Below, one piece after another: positions 34,040-46,548 of a DNA stretch of 64,000 nucleotides. The notes beneath the pieces were generated by a model. That model was not told the DNA's origin, searched no databases, and saw nothing but the letters and a program-made list of their open reading frames with translations. Each line of letters begins with the position of its first letter. The first letter of the stretch is position 1. The position numbers and the translations under genes are program-made. Location of the stretch: NCBI RefSeq assembly GCF_029168945.1, contig NC_083607.1, positions 13,844,001 through 13,908,000 on the forward strand, read 5' to 3'. This DNA comes from Cannabis sativa. Lineage: Eukaryota; Streptophyta; Magnoliopsida; Rosales; Cannabaceae.

Positions 34040-37000
34040 CTAAACCCCATCAATCGAGTTATGCCATTGTAGGGGACCAAAGAAAGTGTATCCATTACAG
34101 TGAAACCAACAATTATACCCTGCATATAGCTGTATGTATCGGACTTCTGGCGTCCACAGAATAACACGTGGGAACTGTTTAGGTCCCTTGCACAATTGTA
34201 CAAGGAGACTGAACTCTCAAATTATAATAAAATAAATTCATTCAATTCAATTCAACTCAGAGTGAATCTATTTGTGATCTGACAGTTCGTTAACGTAAAT
34301 GGAAATCATATATTCGTGTCATGGAATGAACAGAAAAGCAAGGCAAAATGAGAAATACCGTTGTTAAATTTTCAAATGCACCAACATCATAAGGATGTGA
34401 ATAGACATTCCCTCCTTTCTCTGCAAGCCACATTGCTCTTACTCCTTCATGATACTGTGAAATAGTAAGGGGATAAATGATTTTGTAATTAGTGGATGGA
34501 TCGTATAGGTAATCAAAGAGATGTACAATGATAACAAACTTAATTCCTAATCACCTCAATTGTAGTTTTGTTTTGCAAAACTAGATAGATATGCCAACCT
34601 AAGAGAACACTCAGTGCTACACTTAAGGGAATTAGCATTATCCCAGAAATTACCTGGAAAAGATAGAAAGGAAAAGGATGAGCAAACATTGTAATATGGT
34701 AGATTAAAACGTAACAAAACATATAGCAAGTTGTCATTACATATAGTGTTCTAAAAGAACTTCCACCTCCATCTTCGTCCTTTTGAGAATCGTTTGTCAG
34801 ACTACCTACAAGCAAAATCTAAGAATATGGAAAGTAAGATATACTAGACAATTCAAAAACAAATATGTACATATTGATAGAAAATAAATAGACAATAAAA
34901 GAGTCATGCAATAAGTTTTGGAATTCAAAACTAAGAAGAATTGAATTAGTATCATGTGCAATCAATCAACAAGGAGATAAGTACAATCATTCAAATAATC
35001 AAATGCAATTTCACAAAAATTGTGCAGTAAAACACTAACAGCCATAAGTGACACAAGTCAGAAATTAAGGCGGCTTTTAGTAGCACTGTTGTTTTCAAAT
35101 TTTTAAATCACAAAAGTAAAAGTAGATTTTTTTTTTTTTAATTTTAAAAACAAAATACAAAAGTGTTTTCTGTAAATTTCATTTTTATATTTATTTTTTG
35201 TTTTTATTTGAGGGATATGAAACTGAGGCGAGAGAATGTGGGTCGGGGTCCGAGGTCCGTGATCGGGTCCAAGGTTGGATGCAGGTTTCGGGGTCTGAGG
35301 TCTAAGGTCGAGTCCAGGGTCAGGTTCGGGTCTAGGTCATGGGTATGAGATCCGAGTTCAGGTCCACGGTCGGGGTTTGGGTCTGGATTCGAGGTTTGGG
35401 TCATTGTCTGGGTCCAGGGTCAGGTTTGGGATTGGGGCCAGGGTTCGAGGTCCGGGTCCGAGGTCTGGATCGAGACTAGGCCAGGTCTGGGTTCGGGATC
35501 CCAAGTTGGGGCTAGGGGTTGGGGTCCAAGACTGAAGTTGGGGCCGGGATCCAAAATATTGATAAAAAAATACAAATAGACTATAATTAAGAAAAAAAAA
35601 AACTCTTCAAAAAAACTTTCAAACAATGTTTTTTTTCAAAATTTTGATTCACATTTTAAAAATTAAAAAGTAGAACCAGTTATCCAAAGCATGTTTTTTT
35701 AAAATATTTTCACTATTCTAATTAAAAAAGACAAAAAACTGATTGAAATTATGCATCCTAAATAATTTAAAATTTCATTGAAAATCAAATAATCACAATG
35801 CATTTTGACAAAAATTCTGCAGTAACTCACTAGCAAGCCATAGGCAACGGTAGTTAGAAATAGAAGCAATTCGGCCACCTTATGTATAAAGATTTTATAA
35901 CGTACCAGGGAGTATATGCAAGCAATTACAGCATACACAACAAAGACGAAGAAGGCTTTATAGTTTGCATGGCCTACACAATTATTTATCCAAATGCAAT
36001 GATGATCCTTGCAAAGAAGAAGCAACACTTTCACACATTAAGAGGTTTTTAAACAATATACATGTGCATATATTTGTATAGTGTAAAATATATATATGAG
36101 AGAAACCGAGAGATTGTGCATACCATTCGTAAAACACATCTTTGGCAAACACGGCAATGATGCGCGCGAGGTGGTTTATAGTGACAGCACTTTTGGCAAT
36201 ACCTCAAGTCCCCTCCCTGCAAAAACTTTCTAAAAGTCACGATAGGACATGAAACGCTAAAAGTTCCTATCAGCATGGCCCTTTTTTATTTACTTTCAGA
36301 AACCTTTACCATAATTGACAGGTCTTACCAAGCTCAAATTCTAGGTTTATTACTCCAAATACACAGTTTTAGGGAAATGCAAATAGAAACCACATTTAGA
36401 CTTGCAAACGATCAATAGGAAACAAATTATCAAATTGAACTTACCAGCAGAAAATATATTATTAACTAATCTATAAAAGAATCATAAACCACAGAAGACC
36501 TAAGAAAGCTAGTCTCTCCTCACATGAGTCAAAGCCAATGAGGTTGACAGGCATACAGGAATCGAATATAACAGTAAATTGGACATTATCCAATCCAATT
36601 TCCAGATACCAGGAACAAAACAGGAAGTATTAATCTAAGAATGTATTTTGTTAGCATCTTATATGTAGAATTCCCTCTTAATTCTCAACTTTAAATCTAG
36701 AATTATTGAGAAAAGGAAACTAGTGCTTGGCTCATTTTTGTTAACATTTGAACAAGGTTAGAAAATTTGAATGTACCTCAATAATAGAGGTCAATATTTA
36801 TAATGTTATTACTATAATTCGCGACATTTGACAAGCTAGATATCTACAAGTCGTACGCAGTAGAATTCATTGTGGCCAATTAATTCATGCTGATGCACAA
36901 AATCAGGGTAATGAGGTCAATGATTTGTAGTGCAGGAAATAATCAAGAGAGATTATGAAAGCCTAGTAGTCCTGCCAAAACGTAAAATGGTTTTCAAACT

Positions 37001-38975
37001 TCATTTAATTCCTTGTGTTTAACTGAATATATCATCTCCTTAACACTTATGTTAGATCATAATTCTAGTGAATGTGATATGGCCTGAATGAGTAGACATT
37101 CCAGTTGCAAGAGCATTTAATTAAAATATCCAAGAGAGATCCTTTTAAACATAAAATGACAGAACAACTTCGTGACTTAAAGATAAGGTTTTAACAACAT
37201 AATAAGCTGTGATTTTTAAGATCTATGTTAGGGAGAGGATTTTAATTCAGACTTCTCAGGAATCGGAAGCCATGGAGATATTAAATAACCAATTCATGTT
37301 TCTGTGAAACTGAATTAAAAATTATACCAATTATAAAAATAACTGAAAATGACAACAAACCTATTGGAATTATGCTTTAATCATTAAATAATAAGTATGA
37401 CAGATATGTATATGGATACATTGCAACCTTGAAGGTATTCCACAAATTTAAAATGAGACATCCGCACAATCAGCTGTACCAACTAACTTTATTTAACTTC
37501 CAATCTTTGCTTAATATCTATCATCAATATTAAGCTCATGGGAATACAGAGTTGTGCATGTGATTTCCCTAGTCAAAAAACAAAAACCTACGAAGAAGAC
37601 TTTTACAGTTCATGCATGCATAATTAATGCCTTATAATAAACTTTCATTAGCATTTAACTCTACATTAAACTTTGATTGGCATCAAAGATATCAACTTTT
37701 TAAGATACCCACTCAATTCATCATTCTTAACAAAGCCAATGCAACGTCTGCAAACAGCCTATCCAAACAAAATCCCATGTAGTACACAGAATTGTACCAT
37801 ACCGAACTGCGTCGAATGATGTCTGATAAGGACACATTACAACTTGCTAAAAGACAGTAGTATTCAACTGGGAATGGTAAATTGTGCAGCTATTTGTGAA
37901 TTTCTATTTTGACAAAATGTTTTGAAATCACTTCATAATGAAAAAGAAGTGGAGGGACTATTTCCAACCAACAAGCTAATTGTCTAGCCTTCTAACCAAC
38001 AAGCTAATTGTCTAGTCAATGTATACAAAGTCAAAATATGAATCGCTAGAAGACAACGCGACCGATATTAGCGAAACGGAAAATATAAAACTTAGAATAC
38101 GTTTTGAAATAACATAACAAGAAGCTAACCTAATAATTAATTTCCACATCTTATTTCTCTCTTTTTCTCTCCACACTCAAATTTTTTCCTTATAAACAAT
38201 GTCCCATTAACAATGTGAAATGTGGCATTACAGAACAAATGAGTTTTATTTATATTTTTTTTAAAAATCCTTTCTTTATTTCTTTCAAATTTATTGTTGC
38301 ACAAGCACGACCAACATCTCATCATTGCTCGCGCACCTTCACAAGCACTCCTTCCTTTTCTTCCTATTATACCCAAATAGATGTATCTTAGCTATGACTG
38401 CAAGCCCTGGTTTTAAATTTCTAGGAAAAAAAAATTAAAAATTCACCAATACACCTAAAAGCTTCTTAAGTTTACCCATTCATGGAGGGCCTTTGTATCC
38501 GAGTTCCTCAGAAATATTGTAACCATAGTTTTCAGTAGATCATCACAGAAAATACATAAACAATCACACAAACCAACAAACAGGAGAAGAGAGAATCGCA
38601 ACAAAATCACGCATAAAAAGAGAAGAAAAAAAAATCACCTTTAGAAAGGAACCAAACACCCCATTAGAAAAATTCAATGAAAAAATAAATAGTTTGATGT
38701 ACCTTGCGCTTGATCTCATGAACAAGGTTTTCTGAATCTTCAACGTCCGGCATGAATGTGGATGGAACCTGACCCGGATCCGTGTAGAGGCATACAGAAT
38801 AGTTGAAAACGCACATAATTGCAACAGCCGTGAAAACAACGGCGTTCATTATCCCTGGAGAAGTGAAGAGACCAAACCATTGCTCTATGAAGAGGAAGAG
38901 CGTTGAAAAGTAAATGAAAGCTATAACCAAAACGACGACGCTAACGGGTACGGAAAAGCGTGGGGTCTTCTTCAT
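34040..38975 (-). CDS. DHHC-type protein S-acyltransferase (PAT15/16-like), seven exons
   Basis: Transfers palmitate or similar acyl groups to cysteines of target proteins at endomembranes. Exons (minus strand, all phase 0): 38703-38975, 36124-36216, 35906-36007, 34741-34818, 34555-34653, 34359-34454, 34040-34186. All introns are GT-AG. The predicted product is 295 residues, close to the roughly 290 of Arabidopsis PAT15/16. Features: TM1 about 8-30, TM2 about 44-64, DPG motif 66-68, Cys-rich domain 92-126 ([13 protein letters not shown]), DHHC at 123-126 with catalytic Cys126, TM3 about 142-163, TM4 about 185-208, and TTxE motif (TTIE) just after TM4. The start is the first ATG, with no upstream in-frame ATG in exon 1. 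Exons 1-6 are strongly supported. Exon 7 is in phase and ends in TAG, but its sequence lacks the usual LGPN...CPT C-terminus, so the last exon is uncertain. Confidence 0.9.
35080..35700. repeat. MITE-like insertion with G-rich degenerate repeat, in intron 3
   Basis: AT-rich shoulders (35080-35222 and 35546-35700) with a weak inverted resemblance enclose 35223-35545. That core is a run of imperfect GGTCCGRGGTC-like words with about 60 percent G+C, sharply unlike its surroundings. The shoulders and the core words resemble the MITE at 24777-25231. It lies within intron 3 of the S-acyltransferase gene and does not touch the splice sites. Ends and target duplication are unresolved. Confidence 0.5.
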
Positions 38976-39915
38976 TGTTGAGGTTTAGAGACCTATGGCA
39001 TCGGAGGCACCGGCGTTTGAAACGACGGCGTCTCCTCCGAGCTTGAGGACCCAAACAAAAACGGGCGACGAGTCTCTCAAGGTTGGTGGCTTGGTGGTGG
39101 TGTTATGAAGCTCCTTTCTTTGAGTGAATCGAGATGTTGCCAATGCTTATTATTGTTTTTTGTTTTTGCTTAAATGGGTTTTCTTTTCTCTTTCTTCACA
39201 AACACCCTTATTTAAAAACAAAAAAAATGATTATTTACTTTTTTTTTATCTTTACAGCATTTTTTTTTTTTTGCTGGGTCACTAATTTTTAAGTTGTACA
39301 GATGTTTTGAGCGGATAAATTTGACTTTCCATCTAAATATATATTTTTAAAATATTTAAATTCAAATATCTTTTTTTTTAGTAATTAGAAAACAAATGGC
39401 TCTTTCGGAATGGTAATTTAAATTATCCGCGACATACATTAATAAAAATTTAACAGAAGAATAAATAAAAGTTGTTGATATATATAATAATAAAATTGAT
39501 TTTTGAAATAAACTTATATTTTAATATTATTATAACTGTTTTCTTAAAAAAAAATATTATAATTTTATATTATAAGGAAATACATCGTAGAATCACCCCA
39601 TATTAATTAGTAATATTAATTATATAGATGGACTAAGAATTTAATTATTAATTAAATATTATTAATTTTTTTAAAATTTTTATTAGATTTAATTCGAGAT
39701 ATTTTTAAATTAGTAAGATTTATAGATATTTTTTATACAAATTGAAAAATATAAATTTTTATTTACTTTTTAGTCCTAGAGATATTTTTAGTAAGTGTAT
39801 ATATTTATCACAATTTAAATAATAAATGTATTATGATATTTATTTAAAAAATTGCATTTAAAGTAAAGTTACATTTAGATCATCTCATGAATTCATTATA
39901 TATATATATAATTTT
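38976..39915. other. 5' UTR/promoter region of the S-acyltransferase gene and AT-rich DNA
   Basis: On the minus strand, sequence upstream of the ATG is C/T-rich in its first 150 bp (38976-39120), consistent with a leader. I cannot fix a TATA box. 39200-39915 is AT-rich with no gene. Confidence 0.45.
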
Positions 39916-40158
39916 TGTTACAAAATAATATAAAGTAGATGAGAAGAAAGAAGAAGAAGATGAAGAGAGAAAGAGAAAGTGAATCAGAATTTCTGAGTTG
40001 TTTATTCTAATGGGGTGAACCCCTATTTATACAAATACAAGAGTGAGATATTAAGAAACTAAGAAAAAGGGAAACTAAGGAAAAGAGGAATGTTGATTAC
40101 AATTCATGGTAATAAATAAAAGATTTGGACATCCACATAATTATTAATATTTATAACA
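39916..40158 (-). repeat. 3' LTR (minus orientation)
   Basis: 243 bp, matching 45093-45335 with a handful of differences. The purine tract AAGGGGGG (plus CCCCCCTT, about 40159-40166) adjoins it. Confidence 0.88.
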
Positions 40159-40213
40159 CCCCCCTTGGATGTCCATAATAACTGCCTTATTAAAAATCTT
40201 GCTGAAAACTTGA

Positions 40214-40533
40214 TCAAAGAAAAAAGAGTATAGTGTAAACTAACTCCCCCTCATTTAGGCATTTGTGGAGATCTTCTAATCGACGAATTTCGATCTTGTC
40301 TGCCGTCTTCTCAAATGTTGATGTTGGTAATAACTTTGTGAATAAGTTTGTAAGATTGACACTTGATTGAATATGTTGAACACCAATATGCATTTTCTTG
40401 AAGCGTATAAAGAAGAATTTCGTGGAACGTGTTCTAACTCTATCTCCTTCAATGTACCTCCTTTTAGTTGAACGATGCAAGCAGTATTATCCATAGAGAA
40501 TTGCTTGGGTTGATACTTCTTTATTGAGTGCAA
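40214..40533 (-). pseudogene. Copia RNase H C-terminal remnant
   Basis: Two overlapping minus-strand frames (40276-40533, then 40214-40480) together give the Copia RNase H end: DNTACIVQLKGG, then KKMHIGVQHIQSSVNLTNLFTKLLPTSTFE and RRLEDL. The LTxLFTK signature is the usual end of Copia pol. One frameshift separates the parts. The upstream RNase H catalytic region and all of RT are absent. The DNTA residue pair is the only active-site-adjacent piece left. Confidence 0.8.
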
Positions 40534-40626
40534 TCCATATGTTTCCCGAATATGCTATGTCAATGATCTCACTCACACACATTCTCTACTTGCTTCATAA
40601 AATGCAAGTATGTTAACATGATTTAT

Positions 40627-40833
40627 AGTTGCCTCGTTAAAAACATTGCCAGAAAAACCCAGTGGGACAAAATCTGAGCTAGGAAAAAAGAGTACAATAT
40701 ATATTTCATATTCATAACTATTTGTAAGTTGCCTCGTTAAAAACCTTGCCAGGAAAACCCATTGGGACAAAACCTGAACTAAGGGAAAAAGAGTGCAACA
40801 TGAATATGTCTCCCCCTCATGCACATATGATCC
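40627..40833 (-). repeat. Duplicated conserved pre-LTR module
   Basis: GCCTCGTTAAAAAC, then GGGACAAAA and AAAAGAGT, occur in order at about 40631-40695 and about 40732-40797. A third weaker copy is at about 40180-40230. TCCCCCTCAT follows two of them (40243 and 40811). This motif set is common near the 3' end of plant Copia elements of this kind. The role is unknown. Confidence 0.7.
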
Positions 40834-43800
40834 ATAATTCTTTTGGTGATAATATATCTCATAAGATTATTGTTATCACTTTTAAAATATCACCATATAT
40901 AATCTTTGATCATATATTTTCTATAACTCTTCCAGAGTATGTATGGACTTCTAAATTATAGATGAGGGGTTCGTGGAACATTAATATTTATCCAACTAAT
41001 TGTATCATTCATGTGTATATACAATCTTGTTCATACTAAAATTTAACATTTCAAGTAAATATGAACATAACACATTAATGATAATATAAATTTCATTTGT
41101 GACAATAATGGTACTCCAACACCATATATTTGTTCCATCTTGTTGTATGATCTTAATTTTCATATCAAATGATCATATATCTATAATTCTTAATACATAT
41201 GAAGTACTTCAGGACTTCAATACTAATGAACAAACTTTATACATTTAATATTTCTCGATATACAAAAGAAATAAAAGTTTGTTCTTCAATTAATCAAAAA
41301 CTCTTCAAGAGTCTATCACAACGTATAATTTACGTATTTATACTGCATAGACAACCATACGTATTTTTCAAACAATAATTTACTTACATGTCTTTATTTC
41401 ATACAAAGATCTTTGTCATATAGTGCGCGCGACTTAGAATTTATATCTCTTAAGACATGTATTAAATTCTTCTAGAATTTTTAGATAAGGCTTATTTCAA
41501 ATTCTCACTATATTAGGAGCTCCAAATAAATAATCTTTTGTTGCAACATTTATGTGACGCTTATAAATCCTCATAAAATATATTCCAGGCTATAATCAAA
41601 TAATGATTATATTTTCTCAATATTTAAGCCTTACTTCAATCAATCTCATGTCTATGAAAACTTTGTACAACAATTCATTATGTACAAATACATATATGCA
41701 AATTTCTCATTAGAATTATTTATTTGCACACCCTACAGGTCTTACTTCACTTTATGTGAGTAAATTTTCCTGGATTGCGTTATAATATTTTGGCCAAAAA
41801 TCAAAATGTAAGTCGATGATTCTCGACAACTCTAATACCATGATCCTTGCTATCTCATGTTAGTTTATTGCATATGCAAACATTCAATATTTATTGTCGA
41901 CAAAAATTTCAATAAATGATAATTTCCTCCCATATTGACATAACTTATAGAGATCTCTTTAAATTACATATTTTTCAAATATGTTTATCATTTATAGGTA
42001 CCTATAACGAATCACTTCAGGGATTCAATTATGATGAAATGTGTTATGTCTAACTTCTCTTGGGAGTCTTTTCGAGTACCGTTTTCATCACGGTTATCAT
42101 TTTAATACGTTATAACATTAAGGTATCTCCATGAGTACCTCTAGATTTAACAACTTCAGGGCAAATCAAATGAACATTTATTAATAATTTCTACATTGTT
42201 CATTTACGCTTCAGGCGTTTTCAACTCATTCTATCTCAATTTTGAATAATATTGATTTGCAGTTGGTATATATCATTTTGAACTATATTGTTCTTATATA
42301 CTTTGTGCAAGGATCATTTTTCAAAAATTATCATCGATCCCAACTGCTTCTCTCCCCCTGATCGAGAGATTTTTTAAAAACTGTGATATCTAATAATATT
42401 AATACACCTGTAGGGATTTCAATATATCACAATGAATCTATATTTGTTTAAACTCATATATACTATATGACATTGAACTTTAGGTTCAATAAACTTTAGT
42501 TTCAAGTTCAATCTTTATGAACTTAATTCATTTCTAAGAATGAGTCATACGTGTATACTTAGAAATACATAAATTTACACATTTTGTAAATGCATGATTA
42601 TATAATCTTATCACATCGATAAGAAACTATGCAATAAAAATCTAACAATAGCTCAAGATTGTTAAGGAAATATAATTTAAATATTTTCTATGTGCAAATA
42701 TATGCACATTCTTCTTTTGAGCCTTATAAATTAACAATGAGAAGAATCTTCTGGTTCTTCAACAAAATTTAGTCAAATTCTTTGACAATTTATTGCATAT
42801 GATTGATCATGTCAAAATAATTCAATTCATGAACTTCAGGTTCACTATAATTTGTATTTCAATGAAACTTTCACAAGGTAATGTAAAATCACTACAACAT
42901 ATAAGTAATCATAAAAAGTTTCATTTTTATATACACGAATAATATAATTATATTATTCTCCAAAACATATACACTCTTCAGGAGTCACTATTATGTTTAT
43001 CAAATTTTATATTTCTTCAGGAATCACTATCATCAATTCAATGATGTGTATAATTTAAAAGATACATGACAACTTCATCATGTTATTGTAATGGTCAAAT
43101 ATATATAACCATAATATATCATTCATTTTTTCTGGTATCTTTTTAACAAGTCGTCTAATTTATTAATAGACTATTCATCAGTCTAATTATCATGACTTGA
43201 TATATTATATATTTAAATGTACAACCAGTACATATAATAAGTTATTTCTTATCACTTTTATAACTAGATAAAAGTTATACATCTAGGTACATACAAATAT
43301 ATTTTACTACTCCAAGTATCAATTGTATGTAAGACTTCTTCAGGAAGCTTTTCAAATAATCATTTTGTGATTCTTTATCACTTTGATTATATTGGATCAC
43401 TAACAAATGTTAGTAAGTTATATATTCACTTTTGGGAATATGCAAACTGAATTATATAGTAACTATATATATACATATCTTGTACTAACAATAGTTTGAA
43501 ACTATTGATTTCAAGAAATAATAAAATATGTATATATTAATTTGTTTTTGGCATTGCCAATATATGTGAAATTTATATTCTTTGAAATAGAATTTCATGT
43601 CTATTCATTCTCTTTAGGGAATGATATTTAAATATTCTAAATGTACAATAAATTTGTACAATTCACATTCTATTCAATAATCAAGTATACTTTTATCTTG
43701 ATTATAAGTATGTCCGTACTACAGGTACGCGACCACTATTATTCAATTCCACACATGATATATAAATTTCATGCACTTTGATTGTGTGTGGTATCTCATC

Positions 43801-44528
43801 TTTTGGTTGTTTCCACTTTTTTCTGGAAATATTTGAGTAGTAAATAATGCCATTGATTATTTAAAATCATTACATTCACTTCGGGGAATGACGTTGAACA
43901 AGTAGAACATTATTATAAATTTCTTAAAAATTTATTACTTGTTCATCCATAAAAATATAAGAAATTATTCAACAATTTCTTTTACGATATTTCAAAGAAT
44001 ATATGAATGCAATTTTTGCATAGTCTCCAAGATGTATGCAAAATTTAATCTTTAATATATGTCAGATTCAATAATTTCCAACATTGCAAGTAATAACAAT
44101 GTATAATAACATGACTAATACGAGGAATCTTTAAAAGTAATTGACTTCAATTTGTATCATTCTCTGCAGGGAATGATGAACAATAAATACATGCCTCATG
44201 TATTTAAATAACATTAGTCATGCTCATTGTTATTCTTATACTTTGATGTTTCAATGCAATTTTCTTAACATTCTTTTTGGATATTCAAAACCCACTATAA
44301 AATTGCATCAATAATAATCATTTTTAATGATTCATTAGTTGTATTCACATAAATACAATCATTTTTTTTTTACAAATATAAAACATTTACTTCACGAAAT
44401 GTTTGACAAAATCTATATCGATATTAGATTACTTTTCATTGTCCTCAAAGAATACAAGAACATATATATAAATATGTATTCATCTCTTTCATTATATATC
44501 CATCAACTATATAATGAATATTACGTTT
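40834..44528 (-). other. AT-rich non-coding interior with recurring CTTCAGG words
   Basis: No gene. CTTCAGGGATTC-like words recur irregularly (about 41208, 42014, 42142, 42209, 42834, 42972, 43013, 43330), as if the stretch grew from an ancient diverged repeat. Confidence 0.55.
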
Positions 44529-44752
44529 GCATAATCTTCAGGATATATGCAAGATTTTATTGAGGACGCATAATCATCAGGATATATGCAATATTTTATC
44601 GAGGATGCATAATCTTCAGGATATATACAATTTTTTATCGATGATGCATAATCTTCAGGATATATGCAATATTTTATCGATGATGCATAATCTTTAGGAT
44701 ATATGCAATATTTTATCGATAATACATAATCTTTTGGATATATGTATAATTT
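44529..44752. repeat. Tandem array, 39-bp unit, about 5.7 copies
   Basis: Units start at 44529, 44568, 44607, 44646, 44685 and 44724 (partial). Each begins GCATAATCTTCAGGATATAT (the last ACATAATC) and ends in ATTTTATCGA-like sequence. Divergence grows towards the right end. Confidence 0.9.
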
Positions 44753-45015
44753 ATATAGATTTTCTCTATCATATCATAGGCACACATATATTGTAAATAT
44801 TATGAATGATAAGAACATTATATATATATATGAAATCAATAATAAATATATAAAAACATATACATACATATATAATATATAGATATATAGATAAAAATAA
44901 AATAAAAAAAAAAGATCATTGAAATTGTTTCAGTCAGATGAGTATATTTATATATATTTAGTGTATCGTGACTTTGAAACAATTCAAGAACTTTAACAAA
45001 ATACTTACATTGGAT

Positions 45016-45092
45016 CTTAGGCAGAGACTCATGCTTGAAGCTTGGGCAGAGACTCATGCTTGAAGCTTGGGCAGAGACTCGTGCTGATAACG
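45016..45092 (-). repeat. 25-bp triplicate overlapping the primer binding site
   Basis: CTTGGGCAGAGACTC modules at 45016-45040, 45041-45065 and 45066-45092. The third runs into GTGCTGATAACG, the minus-strand primer site (TTATCAGCAC) next to the LTR at 45093. The first two copies read ATGCTTGAAG at the same place. Confidence 0.85.
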
Positions 45093-45335
45093 TGTTATAA
45101 AATAATATAAAGTAGATGAGAAGAAAGAAGAAGAAGATGAAGAGAGAAAGAGAAAGTGAATGAGAATTTCTGAGTTGTTTATTCCAATGGGGTGAACCCC
45201 TATTTATACAAATACAAGAGTGAGATATTAAGAAACTAAGAAAAAGGAAAACTAAGGAAAAGAGGAATGTTGATTACAATTCATGGTAATAAATAAAAGA
45301 TTTGGACATCTACATAATTATTAATATTTATAACA
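45093..45335 (-). repeat. 5' LTR (minus orientation)
   Basis: 243 bp, a direct repeat of 39916-40158. It begins TGTTATAAAATAAT and ends TTATAACA in the plus reading. Confidence 0.88.
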
Positions 45336-45680
45336 ATCTTAAAATTGTTATCATTATTGTATCTTTCTTATAGTCATTACTATATTTAAAATTGTTGTCA
45401 TTATTGTATATCCACTTGTACATATCCAATTAAACGTAATCTACAAACATGTGCATCCAAATAAAATTTTCACCCTTCAATAATTCTTATTCATGTAGTT
45501 TTTCTTTCTCAAAATTAAAATAATATATTTTTAAGAAGCTATAATAATTTTATAAATTTACACACTAGACTGTGTAGACCTGCAAAATTTTTTCACTAAA
45601 AACTAGGTTTTAATAAATAAATACAAATAATATAAAACTATAACAAGATAACAAAATTATTACATTTCCATTTTCGTTAG
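45336..45680. other. Gene-free AT-rich DNA
   Basis: No gene or repeat recognised. It separates two retroelement fragments. Confidence 0.5.
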
Positions 45681-46218
45681 TGTTAGTTGCTCAGTTAGTT
45701 ATTATCGTTATGTTGGGGGATACATTTGCTATGTTTATTGTCATTTAGTTTAGGTAGTTAATTTTTTTTTTTTCAGCTAAGGTCTTTTATTTAACCTTCG
45801 TGTATATATAGCTAGCTTAGAATTGTATTTCATTTATTCAGTTCTTCAATAACAGATTCTCATTTCTTCACTCTTAATTTTTTTCATTTCGCAATATGGT
45901 ATCAAAGCAGGAAAGAGATGCTTTCCCCTGATCGATCCTGATTCTTTCTTCCTCCTTTGCTTTCATTCACCGTGTTTCTTCCTCTGGTGAAAGAATATAG
46001 CCTTTCTTTTCTCTCGAACACTCTATTTTAATGTTCTGTTCCAATCTCTAACTTTCTTTTCTCCCACCATGTTGAGTGATGAACAAACCTTGTCTCAAGT
46101 AGGAATAGGAGTAACTACACCTTCCACTGCCTAAATTTTGTTCGTCTAAGGAAATCAGAGTCTCCAAATGATGACTATTAAGAGTCATCTTGAAGATCCC
46201 ACAAATCCCTACTATCTC
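45681..46218 (+). mobile_element. 5' stub of a short-LTR Copia element
   Basis: LTR 45681-45893 (TGTTAGTTGC to TTTCGCA, 213 bp, with a TATATATAG box near 45803), primer site TGGTATCAAAGCAGG (45897-45911), leader, then ATG at 46069 opening a gag-like frame (MLSDEQTLSQVGIGV). This frame stops at a TAA, then continues as HLEDPTNPYYL. It is cut at 46218 by the Cassandra-like element. The rest of the element is not found. Confidence 0.7.
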
Positions 46219-46386
46219 CGTAACGTTCCCGTTTTAAGCCTCCATTGGGCTCTTACACCCACGAAATGAATGGCTCTTGTACACAGGTACGCTACTCTAG
46301 CTGCTTCATGGAATGATGACTAACCCTACAAACAAACACGAGTGTTGGAGCATGCTTTTTCCTCACTCACACGCTTCCTGGGAAAA

Positions 46387-46480
46387 CTTCCCAAGTAGTA
46401 ACCCATCCTAAAATTGCTCCAGGTCAAGCACGCTTAACTGCGGAGTTCTTTCGTGATGGGCTACCAAAAATCAAGATGCA
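46387..46480 (-). other. 5S rRNA-like segment inside the Cassandra LTR
   Basis: Read on the minus strand it follows plant 5S rRNA. AGAACTCCGCAGTTAAGC then GTGCTTGA matches the internal promoter region; then comes TAGGATGGGT and finally a CTTGGGAAG block. Intervening bases have drifted. In Cassandra such sequence can supply Pol III promoter elements; whether this copy works is unknown. Confidence 0.85.
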
Positions 46481-46548
46481 CCTTGTTGATATAGGTGGTA
46501 CCAATCAATCCATTTAAGCCCTCATCAACTATGTCGTCCCATACCTAC

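Larger units (their letters stand above)
39916..45335 (-). mobile_element. Coding-poor Copia-derived LTR retrotransposon
   Basis: Short LTRs, 243 bp each, at 39916-40158 and 45093-45335 (TGTTA...TAACA), with near-identical interiors. The flanking 5-mers ATTTT (39911-39915) and ATCTT (45336-45340) differ by one base. On the minus strand the order is LTR, primer site, about 4.3 kb of AT-rich non-coding DNA, an RNase H tail, a conserved pre-LTR region, a purine tract and the LTR. Only the very end of pol survives, so the element depends on proteins from elsewhere or is dead. Confidence 0.88.

Noticed and set aside
35204..35626. Minus-strand ORFs with repeated DPNP/LDSTLDL-like segments
   Set aside because: Translation of the G-rich repeat in an intron.
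44529..44752. CRISPR-like array
   Set aside because: Units are contiguous without unique spacers, in a plant retroelement; it is a simple tandem repeat.
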